A stretch of 64,000 nucleotides of DNA from Cryomorphaceae bacterium (GCA_003331265.1 QOPV01000003.1:18877-82876), one strand, 5' to 3'; numbered from the stretch's first letter, positions 21,284 through 31,415 are shown. Notes: a model not told the origin generated them from the sequence alone. Numbers and translations are program-made.

Positions 21284-21769
21284 TTAGTTCTGCGATTCTG
21301 CTAGAGCCTTTCCTTCATTGTTATCTGGGTATTCGCTAAAATAAGCAAGAACCTCAACAATTTTTCCATCTTCCCACTTATAATCAAAGTGTCCTCTATT
21401 AGAATATTCTTCACCTGTTATTTGACCTGTTGCATTCCAGGTAAACCAGGCATTTGACCATACTTCTCCATTACTGAAATAATTAGTATGAACATATACA
21501 TCTTGGATATTAATATCTTTATAAAACAAATCGTGATGAGCCTTCCATCCTGACATTAAATTATCTCGTCCATCAATGACCATATTATTAATTCTGGAGA
21601 CTACATCTTCAGAATATTGATCTGAAAAGCTAAAATCATTAGAACTATAGCTTTCAAATCCATTTTTAATATTTGAGCTAAGATCATCTTCTGTTTTTAT
21701 AATTGACTGATTTGAATTTGTGCATCCTAAAAAAATGGTGCACAATAAAATTGAGTATATATATTTCAT
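21284..21769 (-). CDS. NTF2/SnoaL-like lipoprotein
   Basis: Lipobox FLGCTN; DGRDNLMSGWKAHHDLFYKDINIQDVYVH...HFDYKWEDGKIVEVLAYFSEY. Confidence 0.75.
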   Translation of the reverse strand: MKYIYSILLCTIFLGCTNSNQSIIKTEDDLSSNIKNGFESYSSNDFSFSDQYSEDVVSRINNMVIDGRDNLMSGWKAHHDLFYKDINIQDVYVHTNYFSNGEVWSNAWFTWNATGQITGEEYSNRGHFDYKWEDGKIVEVLAYFSEYPDNNEGKALAESQN

Positions 21770-21789
21770 AATTTTTTATTTACAATTAG

Positions 21790-22578
21790 TTAATCCCATG
21801 AGGAATCTATAGCTTCATAAATTGAACTTTCAACAGCTGTATTGAAACCAGTTAATTCATTTTCGTTAACATATTTTTGAAAATTTTGAAAATTAGGATT
21901 TACAGCCATTCCTCCGTTTTCTTTGTAAGATCTTTGATGTAATATTTGTTCCATAGAATCAAATCCATCAAACGAAATACCGTTGAACATAGTTGACTCT
22001 TGATCCTTATATGAAGATGATGTAATAAGGGTTGCAACTGCCCAATTCAAACCTTTAACTTCCTTAAGTCGAGGTTTCACAACTAGCTCCCCCCAAGCTC
22101 TATTATTTTCAATAAACTTTTGTTTGTCAGGATATGAAAATTTAAACTTGTTAAAAATCATATAATTAGAGGGTTCTTCGTCAAGAACAGTAGCATTTAC
22201 TTGCCAAAGATTATTGCCATTTGATGATTTCCAAGTCCATTTACTAGTATCAGGAGCTTCAAGTCCAAGTTTTTTTGCAATATCTGATCCCCATATACTG
22301 CCTCCTTTAGCATACTGCTCAGGACTACTATAGTGGTGGAAAAAAACAAAAACATTTCCCTGAGAAAATGATCTAAACATAGCCCAACCTGCCCATTTAC
22401 CGTCTTTTACAGCCTGTACTGCAAGTGGTTTGTAATAGTCTTTGTTAGCTTGAATAAAAGCATTCGTGTTCCCTTCAATCTCAATAACATGCATACGGAT
22501 TAAATATGGATCTTCTTCTTGTGCTTGAGTACTTAAAAAAGGAATAATTAGTATAAGAATTAATAGTATTTTTTTCAT
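21790..22578 (-). CDS. Exported ABM-like family protein
   Basis: Signal peptide ...FLSTQAQEEDP; two-halved about 240 aa mature region. Confidence 0.55.
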   Translation of the reverse strand: MKKILLILILIIPFLSTQAQEEDPYLIRMHVIEIEGNTNAFIQANKDYYKPLAVQAVKDGKWAGWAMFRSFSQGNVFVFFHHYSSPEQYAKGGSIWGSDIAKKLGLEAPDTSKWTWKSSNGNNLWQVNATVLDEEPSNYMIFNKFKFSYPDKQKFIENNRAWGELVVKPRLKEVKGLNWAVATLITSSSYKDQESTMFNGISFDGFDSMEQILHQRSYKENGGMAVNPNFQNFQKYVNENELTGFNTAVESSIYEAIDSSWD

Positions 22579-22610
22579 ATAATTTTAATTTATTTTGTTA
22601 AAAGTTAATT

Positions 22611-23294
22611 TTAAAAATCTGCTAATCTGACCATCATAGTAGTGTTTACTAACTTTCTAATCTTATCTACTTTAGCAGAATATTTAGCAAATAGTGGATC
22701 TGAAAACATCTTCTTAGTATTTGATAATGCTGTTTCAATATCTGGTGCACCTGTCCATACAAAATGAGAGTAATCAGCATTTTTTCCACTAATTGGAAAA
22801 CCAACTCCATATGAGCTATTTAAACCAGATTTATTTGCCCAACTTTCAGAAAACTCAGCAAATTCCTTCACATATAATGAAGGGTTTGAGACTTCCATTT
22901 GGTATATGAAAAACACCTGATCTGGAGTCCAATCGTTTTTATACCAAATAGGAGTATTTAAAGCTTGATTAATAGGCTCTATATACTTATTTAATTTTTC
23001 ACCAAAGACCTGAGCCACTAATGAACTATTCCAAGAAGAGCTAAAGCTAGCAAATGCAGCTTCATCTGGAAAACAAAATTGAACTGAATGAGTAGCCTCA
23101 TTTGTTCCGTTAAATTGATATGCAAATAAAGATTTTGTTCCTTGAATGTTTTTGGCCCATTCAGTTTCCATCATTCCTTTTAAACTAGACACAACCATTT
23201 CTGGTTCATCTGTTTTAAAATCAAAAAAAGCACAGTATTGTGAATATGATAATGAAGAAATAAGGAGAGTAATAATTAAAAGAGTTTTTTTCAT
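22611..23294 (-). CDS. Exported ABM-like family protein, first gene of the minus-strand run
   Basis: Signal peptide ...SSLSYSQ; two-halved layout. Confidence 0.55.
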   Translation of the reverse strand: MKKTLLIITLLISSLSYSQYCAFFDFKTDEPEMVVSSLKGMMETEWAKNIQGTKSLFAYQFNGTNEATHSVQFCFPDEAAFASFSSSWNSSLVAQVFGEKLNKYIEPINQALNTPIWYKNDWTPDQVFFIYQMEVSNPSLYVKEFAEFSESWANKSGLNSSYGVGFPISGKNADYSHFVWTGAPDIETALSNTKKMFSDPLFAKYSAKVDKIRKLVNTTMMVRLADF

Positions 23295-23324
23295 AATATT
23301 TATTTATAGTATTAGTTGATATTA

Positions 23325-23378
23325 CAATAGTAGATAAAAAAAAAAGAAATATCCTGATCGGAATGTTATTAGAATGTT
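23325..23378 (-). promoter_or_regulatory. Candidate promoter/operator for the 22611-16518 gene run
   Basis: Minus strand AACATTCCGATCAGGAT with T-run and TACTATTG (7/8 to TAnnTTTG); second GAATGTT copy next to it. Confidence 0.45.
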
Positions 23379-23546
23379 AAATTAATTTTTTTTATTAAAA
23401 TCATAATTTGATAATAGAAAAAAAGAGGATTTCATAAAAAATAATATTAAAAATATCAAATTAATAATTTGGATTTTTTTAATTTAAGTAAGCTATTTAA
23501 TTAAATATTTTTTGTTTTAAATTCGTAAAGTTTCAATTTAAAAATT

Positions 23547-24563
23547 ATGAATAAAAAAGTATTGTTGACTGGAATTTCAGGTTATATTGGATTGCATTGC
23601 GCTAAAATTCTTTTAGAAAAAGGATATACAGTAGTTGGCACTGTTCGTAGTGCAAATAAAGAGGAGGAGGTAATTAAGACTCTTAATTCAAATTCTATTT
23701 CTATTGAGAATCTTTCTTTCACTCATTTGGATCTTAGTTCAGATAATGGATGGGATTCTGCGTTGTCCAATTGTGATTATGTTATGCACATCGCTTCTCC
23801 CTTTACTGTTGAAAATCCTAAAAATGAAGAGGATATGCTTGGTCCTGCTGTTGATGGAACTCTTAGGGTTTTGAAAGCTGCAAAAAAGAGTGGTATAAAA
23901 CGAGTTGTTTTAACTAGCTCTACAGTAGCGATCATGGGGGGTAAAAAAACAGGGATACTTAAACCTGAGGACTGGACTGATTTAAATGCCAAAAATATAA
24001 GTACTTATTTTAAAAGCAAAACATTGGCAGAGCAAGCGGCATGGGATTTTATTAATAATCAATCAGGTGATCATTCTTTAGAATTAGTTAGTATAAATCC
24101 TGGGGGGGTTTTTGGGCCTCCACTTGGAAGAAATCTTTCGGGTGCTTCAATGTCGATGATTGTAAAAATTCTAGCTGGAAAAACTCCTATGGTACCAAAC
24201 ACATCCTTCCCAATGGTCGATGTACGTGATGTTGCCTATTTGCATGTGGCTGCCTTAACAGAACCCAAAGCAGCCAACCAACGTTTCATCGCAACTGAAA
24301 AAGTGGGTAGAAGTTTTCAGTCGATATGTCAATTACTCATTGACAATGGTTACAAAGGTCCAAGTACCAAATTAGCGCCAAATTTTATGTTAAAACTTTT
24401 ATCCCTTTTTGATAGAGAAGCCAAAGGAATGTTAGCTATGCTGGGAATGAATTTAAGTGCGGATAACTCTAAAACAATGGAGGTGTTCGATTGGGAGCCT
24501 ATTCCGTTTGAAAAAACTCTTTTAGAAACGGCAGTGGCAGTTAAAGAGATTACCTCATCTTGA
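23547..24563 (+). CDS. NAD(P)-dependent epimerase/reductase (dihydroflavonol-4-reductase-like)
   Basis: LLTGISGYIGLHCAKILLEKGYTVVGTVR; VVLTSSTVAIMGG; SINPGGVFGP. Confidence 0.9.
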   Translation: MNKKVLLTGISGYIGLHCAKILLEKGYTVVGTVRSANKEEEVIKTLNSNSISIENLSFTHLDLSSDNGWDSALSNCDYVMHIASPFTVENPKNEEDMLGPAVDGTLRVLKAAKKSGIKRVVLTSSTVAIMGGKKTGILKPEDWTDLNAKNISTYFKSKTLAEQAAWDFINNQSGDHSLELVSINPGGVFGPPLGRNLSGASMSMIVKILAGKTPMVPNTSFPMVDVRDVAYLHVAALTEPKAANQRFIATEKVGRSFQSICQLLIDNGYKGPSTKLAPNFMLKLLSLFDREAKGMLAMLGMNLSADNSKTMEVFDWEPIPFEKTLLETAVAVKEITSS

Positions 24564-24610
24564 TTAAATAAAAATTCGTTTAAAATTATATTTTTATTAA
24601 TTTTACATTA

Positions 24611-25942
24611 TTGAAAAAAATCCTCTTTATTTCTTTTTTTACAGTTACTTACTGTTTAAATATATTTTCTCAAAAATCTAAAGATTCTCATGATCACAAT
24701 CATGTAGGTTTACATCATTGGGAAATTCCTAGTAAAGATCCAGATAGAATTATACTAACCTTTAATGGAGATCCCTCATCGAAAAGAGCGGTAACATGGA
24801 GAACAGACTCCACAGTAAAGAAATCTGTGGCACAGATTGCCCTTGCGGGTGTTAATTCTAGGTTTTCCAAAAATGCAATAACCTACACTGCATCTACTGA
24901 GAAATTTGATGTAGGCCTTTATAAATCAAACAATTCTTATATGGTTAATTACCATAGTGTGATATTTGAAAAATTGAAACCAAACTCATTGTATGCCTAT
25001 AGAGTTGGAGACGGAACCAATTGGTCTGAATGGATCCAATTTTTGACCGCTAATAATGATTACAGCCCTACTCAATTTGTTTACTTTGGAGACGCTCAAA
25101 ATGATGTGTTAAGTCACTGGTCTAGGGTTATTAGAATGGCATATCAAACAGCTCCAAATGCATCTTTTGTTATTCATGCAGGAGATTTGGTAGATACTGC
25201 TCACAAAGACTATGAATGGGCACAATGGTTTAAGGCTGGAGGTTTTATTCACAGTCAATGGACAGCAATTCCTGTTGTTGGTAATCACGAATTTCAAAGA
25301 ACTAAGCAATCAAGTCCTAAAAAGTTATCTATTCAGTGGAGGCCTCAATTTACATTACCTGTTGAGAAAAGTTTAAATTCCAAGCTTCATGAAACTGTTT
25401 TTACAGTTAATTACCAAGATGTGTTAATACTAGTTCTAAACTCTACAGATTTTCTTGAAAAACAAACTGAGTATATTAAGGATAAGCTCAGTAATAGTGA
25501 TGCTAAGTGGAAAATTGTCACATGTCACCATTCTATATTTTCACCAGCTAAGGGTAGGGATTTTGAATATGCAAGAAAAAACTGGAAGCCATTATTTGAT
25601 CAATATAGTGTTGATTTAGTGTTAAACGGTCATGACCATACATACGCTAGGGGACATGTTCCGGTTATAACAGCAGATCTTAATAAATCTTCAAATTTTA
25701 ATACTTTATACGTAACCTCTGTAAGTGGACCAAAACAATACAAATTAGGTCTAGAGCAAATAAAAGGCTATAAAGCTGATGGATACCAGGCTGATAAATT
25801 AGGTGAACAAACACAATTCTTTCAAGTTATTTCTATTGAGAATGACCAATTAATTTATAAGGCTTATACAGTTTTAGGAGAGGAATATGATAAGGCAGTA
25901 ATTACAAAAGATTTTTTAACTGGAACAAAAACTTTGAAATAA
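24611..25942 (+). CDS. Purple acid phosphatase-like metallophosphoesterase (TTG start)
   Basis: YFGDAQND, HAGDLVD, VVGNHEF, CHHSIFSP, NGHDHTYAR metal-binding motifs. Confidence 0.9.
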   Translation: MKKILFISFFTVTYCLNIFSQKSKDSHDHNHVGLHHWEIPSKDPDRIILTFNGDPSSKRAVTWRTDSTVKKSVAQIALAGVNSRFSKNAITYTASTEKFDVGLYKSNNSYMVNYHSVIFEKLKPNSLYAYRVGDGTNWSEWIQFLTANNDYSPTQFVYFGDAQNDVLSHWSRVIRMAYQTAPNASFVIHAGDLVDTAHKDYEWAQWFKAGGFIHSQWTAIPVVGNHEFQRTKQSSPKKLSIQWRPQFTLPVEKSLNSKLHETVFTVNYQDVLILVLNSTDFLEKQTEYIKDKLSNSDAKWKIVTCHHSIFSPAKGRDFEYARKNWKPLFDQYSVDLVLNGHDHTYARGHVPVITADLNKSSNFNTLYVTSVSGPKQYKLGLEQIKGYKADGYQADKLGEQTQFFQVISIENDQLIYKAYTVLGEEYDKAVITKDFLTGTKTLK

Positions 25943-26094
25943 TCCTTTTTTTCAAAATTACAATCCAGCTTAAGCATATCTTCATCTTTATAATCCAGCA
26001 ACTATGTAATCTTTAATAAAGTCAGTGGATTAATACGTTTAGATAATTCTTGTAGATAAATTCTATATAGAACGTTTTAATGTATATTGCACGT

Positions 26095-26427
26095 ATGAAA
26101 AAAATTATCATTTTATTTTTATTTTCAATTTTGTTTCAAAGTTGTTTCAGTTATAGAACTGTAGATTTTGAGGATATTGTAAGTGAAAAAAAACAAAAGT
26201 TTGAGGTCGCTAAGTTTGATAGAACAAATATTAAAGGACGATTAGTTTCTAAAAATGAAAACACTATGATTTTAGAAAATAATCAAGGCAATCAAACAAT
26301 CCTTAAAGATGAAATTTACGAAGTTAAAGTTAGAAAATTCTCAATCTTAAAATTAGTTGCTGGAGCTGGTATTGCATATGTTACAGCCGCTATTGTAGCC
26401 ATTGGTTTTCTTCTAGGCGCTTTTTAA
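26095..26427 (+). CDS. Small membrane-anchored lipoprotein, unknown function
   Basis: Lipobox FQSCFS; C-terminal hydrophobic helix. Confidence 0.6.
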   Translation: MKKIIILFLFSILFQSCFSYRTVDFEDIVSEKKQKFEVAKFDRTNIKGRLVSKNENTMILENNQGNQTILKDEIYEVKVRKFSILKLVAGAGIAYVTAAIVAIGFLLGAF

Positions 26428-26530
26428 CCATAGGTAACCAAAATTAAAATAAGCCCTTTGTTTTGGAGAAACTACTCAATCTTGGACTTTGCAAGTAATC
26501 GTTTATAAAAAATAATTTTAATAGTCAGTA

Positions 26531-27616
26531 ATGAAAAAATTAATTGTTTTTATTTTTGTGTTATCTCTTATTTCTTGCAGGAATGTAAATGATTATCAAT
26601 TGTATGCTGACACTACTTTAGATACCCTTCAAAATTGGTATAATGTAGAAACTGGTTTGTATGAGACCACAAGTTGGTGGAACGCTGCTAATGCACTTAC
26701 AGCAATCATTGATTATTCTAGAATAACTGGATCAAATGATTATTTAGATGTCATTGATAATTCCTTTGAAATATGTAAAGAATTTGAAGTTGAAATGCCA
26801 GATCCAACTAATAACTGGATATGTAAAAATTTTATTAATGATTATTATGATGATGAAGGTTGGTGGATTTTAGCTTGGATAAAAGCTTATGAGCTAACAA
26901 ATAATAAAAAATACCTTAAAATGGCTCGAACTACATTCTCAGATATGGCTTTGGGATGGGACAATATATGCGAAGGTGGAATATATTGGAAAAAACCCAA
27001 CATTGGAAAGTCTGCTGTACAAAATGAGTTGTTTTTGCTAGCAGCAATAAGATTACACCAAAAGGGCGAGGGGCAAGTTCTTGGAAAAAGCTATATGGAC
27101 TGGGCTGAACTTACATATAGTTGGTTTATTAATTCTGGAATGATCAATGAAAAATACCTTATAGAAAATGGTTTAGATAGTAATTGTCAACTTAATAAAG
27201 GTAATTATTATACCTATAACCAAGGTATAATTTTAAGTGGATTAGCTGAATTATATAAGGTTAAAAATGATAAATCGTTTTTAGAGTTAGCACATAAAAT
27301 TGCAAATGCTACTTTGATAAATTTAATATACGAAAATGGGATTTTAAAAGACCCAAAAGAACCGGATCTTAATGGAGACGCTTCTCAGTTTAAGGGAATA
27401 TTTATGAGAAACCTAGGATTTTTGTATTCAATATCTCCTAAAGAAGAATATAAAGCATTTATATTAAAAAATGCTAATTCTATTTGGTCAACTGCTAGAA
27501 ACAAATCAACAAATGAAATAGGAGTTGTTTGGAGCAGACACCCTTTAAAAGCGGATGCTTCACGTCAAAGTTCAGCTCTGGATGCTTTCAATGCAGCAAT
27601 GATTGTAACAAAATAA
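26531..27616 (+). CDS. GH76-like (alpha-1,6-mannanase family) lipoprotein
   Basis: Lipobox LISCRN; YYDDEGWWILAWIKAYELT; GWDNICEGGIYWKK; AVQNELFLLAAIRLH. Confidence 0.85.
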   Translation: MKKLIVFIFVLSLISCRNVNDYQLYADTTLDTLQNWYNVETGLYETTSWWNAANALTAIIDYSRITGSNDYLDVIDNSFEICKEFEVEMPDPTNNWICKNFINDYYDDEGWWILAWIKAYELTNNKKYLKMARTTFSDMALGWDNICEGGIYWKKPNIGKSAVQNELFLLAAIRLHQKGEGQVLGKSYMDWAELTYSWFINSGMINEKYLIENGLDSNCQLNKGNYYTYNQGIILSGLAELYKVKNDKSFLELAHKIANATLINLIYENGILKDPKEPDLNGDASQFKGIFMRNLGFLYSISPKEEYKAFILKNANSIWSTARNKSTNEIGVVWSRHPLKADASRQSSALDAFNAAMIVTK

Positions 27617-27711
27617 TAATTTTGACTTTTTTTTAGCTTATTAATAATTAAAATCAGCTTTAAAAGTTTTTCTATTAGGATTGTTCTAAGAATCAATTTA
27701 AATTTAAGAAT

Positions 27712-28833
27712 ATGAAAAAACTCTTAACTCTATTCCTGTTTGTTTTATTTTTTTCATGTGAGACAAAAAATAATTTAACTGTTTGGTTGAGTGATGAACC
27801 TTTTTTTGATTCTCAGAAACTTTTTTCAAGTGAAAGATTTCCAAATTTAGTTATTACAAACAATGGAACTCTTATAGCTACATGGGGCTCTAGTAAAGTA
27901 ATAGCAAAACGAAGTATTGATGGCGGAAAATCATGGGGAAATGAGATAGTTATAGCTGATCCTGGTTTTCATGGAGGAGGAACACTAGTTGATGATATTA
28001 CTGGAAATATATTTGTTTTTGTTGAGGAGGGTCATCCTGTTAGTCCAATTCAGATCTATGTAAGTGAAGATGATGGTAGATCCTGGGAAAAACATCAAAC
28101 AATAATTGATCAAGATATCAATGGTAATTTAGCATCAATGCATATGAACGAACATGGTATGACTCTAAAAAAAGGAATATATGAAGGTCGTTTAATTAGA
28201 CCAGCTAGATATTATGGAAATAATAATAGTAAGGAAGAATATCCTAATCATTATTCGAATTCAATATATAGTGATGACAGAGGAAAATCTTGGAAAACTA
28301 GTTCGCCATTTCCTGCGTTTGGGACAGGTGAAGCAGCTTTGGAAGAACTTTCAAATGGAATAATATATTATAATTCAAGAAGACATTATTCAAATGATGG
28401 TTTAAATCCTAAAATGAGACATATCGCTTTTAGTTACGATGGAGGTGAAACTTGGGAAGATTTATCGGTTTCAAATGTTCTTCCTGATGGTGCACAATTT
28501 AGAGATTATGGACTAATGGGTGGTCTAACCAGAATTCCTTTAGAAAATAAGGATATATTATTATTTAGTAATATTATATCTTCCAAAAAAGAAGACGGGA
28601 GAACTAACGGATATGTATGGGTTAGTTTAGATGGAGGTAAATCTTGGCCTTTAAAAAGGTCAGTTGACAAGGGAAGTTTTGCTTATTCTTCAATGATAGC
28701 TGGTAGAACTGGGACTATTAATGAAGGAATGATTTTTTTACTATATGAGAGTAATGGTGGCGCTAAATTAGCACGATTTAATTTGCAATGGTTATTTAAT
28801 GATATTGATATTAGAGATTATTTAAAATTTTAA
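27712..28833 (+). CDS. Exo-sialidase/BNR-repeat lipoprotein
   Basis: Lipobox FFSCETK; Asp-box motifs SIDGGKSWG, SEDDGRSWE, SDDRGKSWK, SYDGGETWE, SLDGGKSW. Confidence 0.9.
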   Translation: MKKLLTLFLFVLFFSCETKNNLTVWLSDEPFFDSQKLFSSERFPNLVITNNGTLIATWGSSKVIAKRSIDGGKSWGNEIVIADPGFHGGGTLVDDITGNIFVFVEEGHPVSPIQIYVSEDDGRSWEKHQTIIDQDINGNLASMHMNEHGMTLKKGIYEGRLIRPARYYGNNNSKEEYPNHYSNSIYSDDRGKSWKTSSPFPAFGTGEAALEELSNGIIYYNSRRHYSNDGLNPKMRHIAFSYDGGETWEDLSVSNVLPDGAQFRDYGLMGGLTRIPLENKDILLFSNIISSKKEDGRTNGYVWVSLDGGKSWPLKRSVDKGSFAYSSMIAGRTGTINEGMIFLLYESNGGAKLARFNLQWLFNDIDIRDYLKF

Positions 28834-28938
28834 TTAATACTTTACAAATTTAACAGTACTATTATATATTGCAGACAGCCAAAATTAATAAACTATGCAA
28901 CTAAATTATTTTAAAGAGATACAATTAGTAAATAAAAA

Positions 28939-28970
28939 AACATTTATATCAGAATGTTTCTTTATATTTA
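28939..28970 (+). promoter_or_regulatory. Candidate promoter with shared element
   Basis: AACATTTATATCAGAAT-GTTTCTT-TATATTTA upstream of 28995 ORF. Confidence 0.45.
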
Positions 28971-28994
28971 GTCATATTAATTAAAAATTAAAAC

Positions 28995-29918
28995 ATGAAA
29001 AAATTATTAACTATTGTAATTATGCTTTTTGTAGGAGTTTCATTTTCACAAAAAAAAGCAAATGGTAAAATTTATATTGAACACCCTGCTTTGGAAATTG
29101 TTAAAAAATTTGATAAAGCATTCGTTAAAGGAGATTTAGAAACTATTAAAAGTCTTGTAGCAGATAACTTTTCCTGGAGACATGGTTCAATGAGAGGAAA
29201 AGCAGGAACTTTACAGCAATTATTGTCACGCTCTAATTATCTGAGTAAAAATATTGTAAATTTTGAAATTATTCACAGAGGATCAGCCTACCCTGATGTT
29301 TTTGAATACAAGGAAGACAACTCTGTAGATGTAAAGACATACGCTTGGTTGATGGGTTATGACAAAAACACTGGAGTTGAGTTAAATATGCCTAGAAACG
29401 CTAACTTTAGAATGACTACAGATGGTAAAAAAATTGCCTGGATGTCTGTTTTAGATGACCGACTCCTGTGGAGTAAAGCATATAGTGCTTATGAAACAAA
29501 AAAGAATGGAGTAATTTACAAAGATCATCCATATGTTTCTAAGGTAAGGCTTTTAATGCAAGCATATCAGGAAATGGATTTTGAAAAAGCGAGAAGTCTA
29601 TACAATGAATCTACTCGATTTTATGATGTAATGAACTCAGGAATAGATGAGTTTAAATCATTAGAAGAAGAGTTTTCTGGTATCGGTGAATATATGAGCA
29701 CCTACGAAATTGTTGATATACGTGAAAGTGGATTTCCTGATGCATTGGATTATGAGGGTAATGGTGCAGTAGTGATTTCTTGGTGGGTTTTTACCTTTAA
29801 AAATAAAAAATCTGGAAATGTTGCAAGAATAATGCAACATTTGCAACACTCGTTTAATGAGAAAGGAGATATAATTAGAGAAGACTATTATTTTAACCCA
29901 GCTCTATTACCAAAATAA
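28995..29918 (+). CDS. Exported protein with two tandem NTF2/SnoaL-like domains
   Basis: Signal peptide; internal repeat NGKIYIEHPALEIVKKFDKAFVKGD / NGVIYKDHPYVSKVRLLMQAYQEMD. Confidence 0.75.
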   Translation: MKKLLTIVIMLFVGVSFSQKKANGKIYIEHPALEIVKKFDKAFVKGDLETIKSLVADNFSWRHGSMRGKAGTLQQLLSRSNYLSKNIVNFEIIHRGSAYPDVFEYKEDNSVDVKTYAWLMGYDKNTGVELNMPRNANFRMTTDGKKIAWMSVLDDRLLWSKAYSAYETKKNGVIYKDHPYVSKVRLLMQAYQEMDFEKARSLYNESTRFYDVMNSGIDEFKSLEEEFSGIGEYMSTYEIVDIRESGFPDALDYEGNGAVVISWWVFTFKNKKSGNVARIMQHLQHSFNEKGDIIREDYYFNPALLPK

Positions 29919-29940
29919 TTTTTCTAAAATTTATATTTTA

Positions 29941-29977
29941 AAACCCTTGTAAATTAATTACTTACAAGGGTTTTTTT
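29941..29977 (+). terminator. Intrinsic terminator
   Basis: aaacccttgtaaattaattacttacaagggttttttt. Confidence 0.85.
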
Positions 29978-30037
29978 AGAAAAAAAGACTTGAATTGAAC
30001 AACAAAAAAATATACTTGAATATTTTTTAATTTTAAT

Positions 30038-31264
30038 ATGAGATCACGAATTAAACCTACCAAAAGATCTGAAAGAATTCAATCATTAGATATCCTAAGA
30101 GGATTTGCTGTTTTAGGAATCTTAATTATGAACATACAAAGTTTTTCAATGCCTGGTTCAGCTTACTCTAATCCATTAGCTTATGGAGATCTAACAGGAA
30201 TTAATAAATTAGTTTGGATAGTTAGCCATATTTTAGCTGATCAGAAGTTTATGAATATCTTTTCTATTCTATATGGTGCAGGTATCATTTTAGTAACTTC
30301 CCGAGCTGAATTAAAAACTGGCAAATCTATTGGACTTCATTACAGAAGAACCTTTTGGTTATTAATCTTAGGACTTATTCACGCTCACTTAATTTGGTAC
30401 GGAGATATTCTGGTAGCTTATTCAATATCTGCTTTAATACTTTTTCCTTTACGAAAATTGAGACCTTCAGTTCAGTTTATAATAGGAGTCTTTCTTTTTA
30501 GCATACATTCAATAATATATTTATTTTTTGGAAACACAATTAATTACTGGCCTTCTGAGTCAATTTCTGAAACGGCACAATCTTGGGCACCTACAATTGA
30601 AAGAATAAACTATGAAATTGAGATGATAACAGGTACTTTATCACAACAAGTTCAACATAATTCAGCTGTTGCTACATATTTGGAGACCAATTATTTCATT
30701 TCATTGTATGGGTTTTGGCGTGTTAGTGGACTTATGCTGATTGGGATGTCATTATATAAGTGTGGTTTTTTAATTGCTAACAAGTCCAATGCTTATTATA
30801 AAAAGGTTACATTAATTGTATTACCAACAGGTTTTATAATTGTAATTATAGGTGTGATTAAAAACTTTAATGCTGATTGGAATTGGACATATTCAATGTT
30901 CTTAGGTTCACAATTTAATTACTGGGGAAGCTTACTAATTAGCATTGGATATATTTCATTAATAATGTTATTTTCAAAATATTCTTATTTAAATTCTTTT
31001 AAAAAAAGACTAGCCAGTATTGGACAAATGGCTTTAACCAACTATATTGTTCAATCTGTTATCTCAGTATTGATTTTCTTTGGGGTTGGTTTTAGTTTAT
31101 TTGGACAAGTGGATAGATGGATTCAAGTATTAATTGTTTTAGCTATTTGGTTTTTACAACTTTTATGGTCTAAGCCTTGGTTGAATCGTTATCGTTATGG
31201 TCCATTAGAATGGTTGTGGAGATCACTTTCATATGGAAAAATACAAGCCTTAATTAATAAATAA
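30038..31264 (+). CDS. DUF418 family membrane protein
   Basis: RIQSLDILRGFAVLGILIMNIQSF; C-terminal RYRYGPLEWLWRSLSYGK. Confidence 0.92.
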   Translation: MRSRIKPTKRSERIQSLDILRGFAVLGILIMNIQSFSMPGSAYSNPLAYGDLTGINKLVWIVSHILADQKFMNIFSILYGAGIILVTSRAELKTGKSIGLHYRRTFWLLILGLIHAHLIWYGDILVAYSISALILFPLRKLRPSVQFIIGVFLFSIHSIIYLFFGNTINYWPSESISETAQSWAPTIERINYEIEMITGTLSQQVQHNSAVATYLETNYFISLYGFWRVSGLMLIGMSLYKCGFLIANKSNAYYKKVTLIVLPTGFIIVIIGVIKNFNADWNWTYSMFLGSQFNYWGSLLISIGYISLIMLFSKYSYLNSFKKRLASIGQMALTNYIVQSVISVLIFFGVGFSLFGQVDRWIQVLIVLAIWFLQLLWSKPWLNRYRYGPLEWLWRSLSYGKIQALINK

Positions 31265-31415
31265 ATTATTTAAGAATTTGAAAAAACTAATTCTACTATT
31301 ATGAAACTAAAAGATTAAATATTTAATTAAAAGAGAAATTTCAAATGCTTTTCAAATACCAAGCGAACAACTAGTCAAAAGTAGTAAAGGCAACGATTCA
31401 GGGAGCCATAAAAAT

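Noticed and set aside
24611-24613. TTG start of the phosphatase gene as an anomaly
   Set aside because: TTG also starts 46133 and 47128 genes here; normal for this genome
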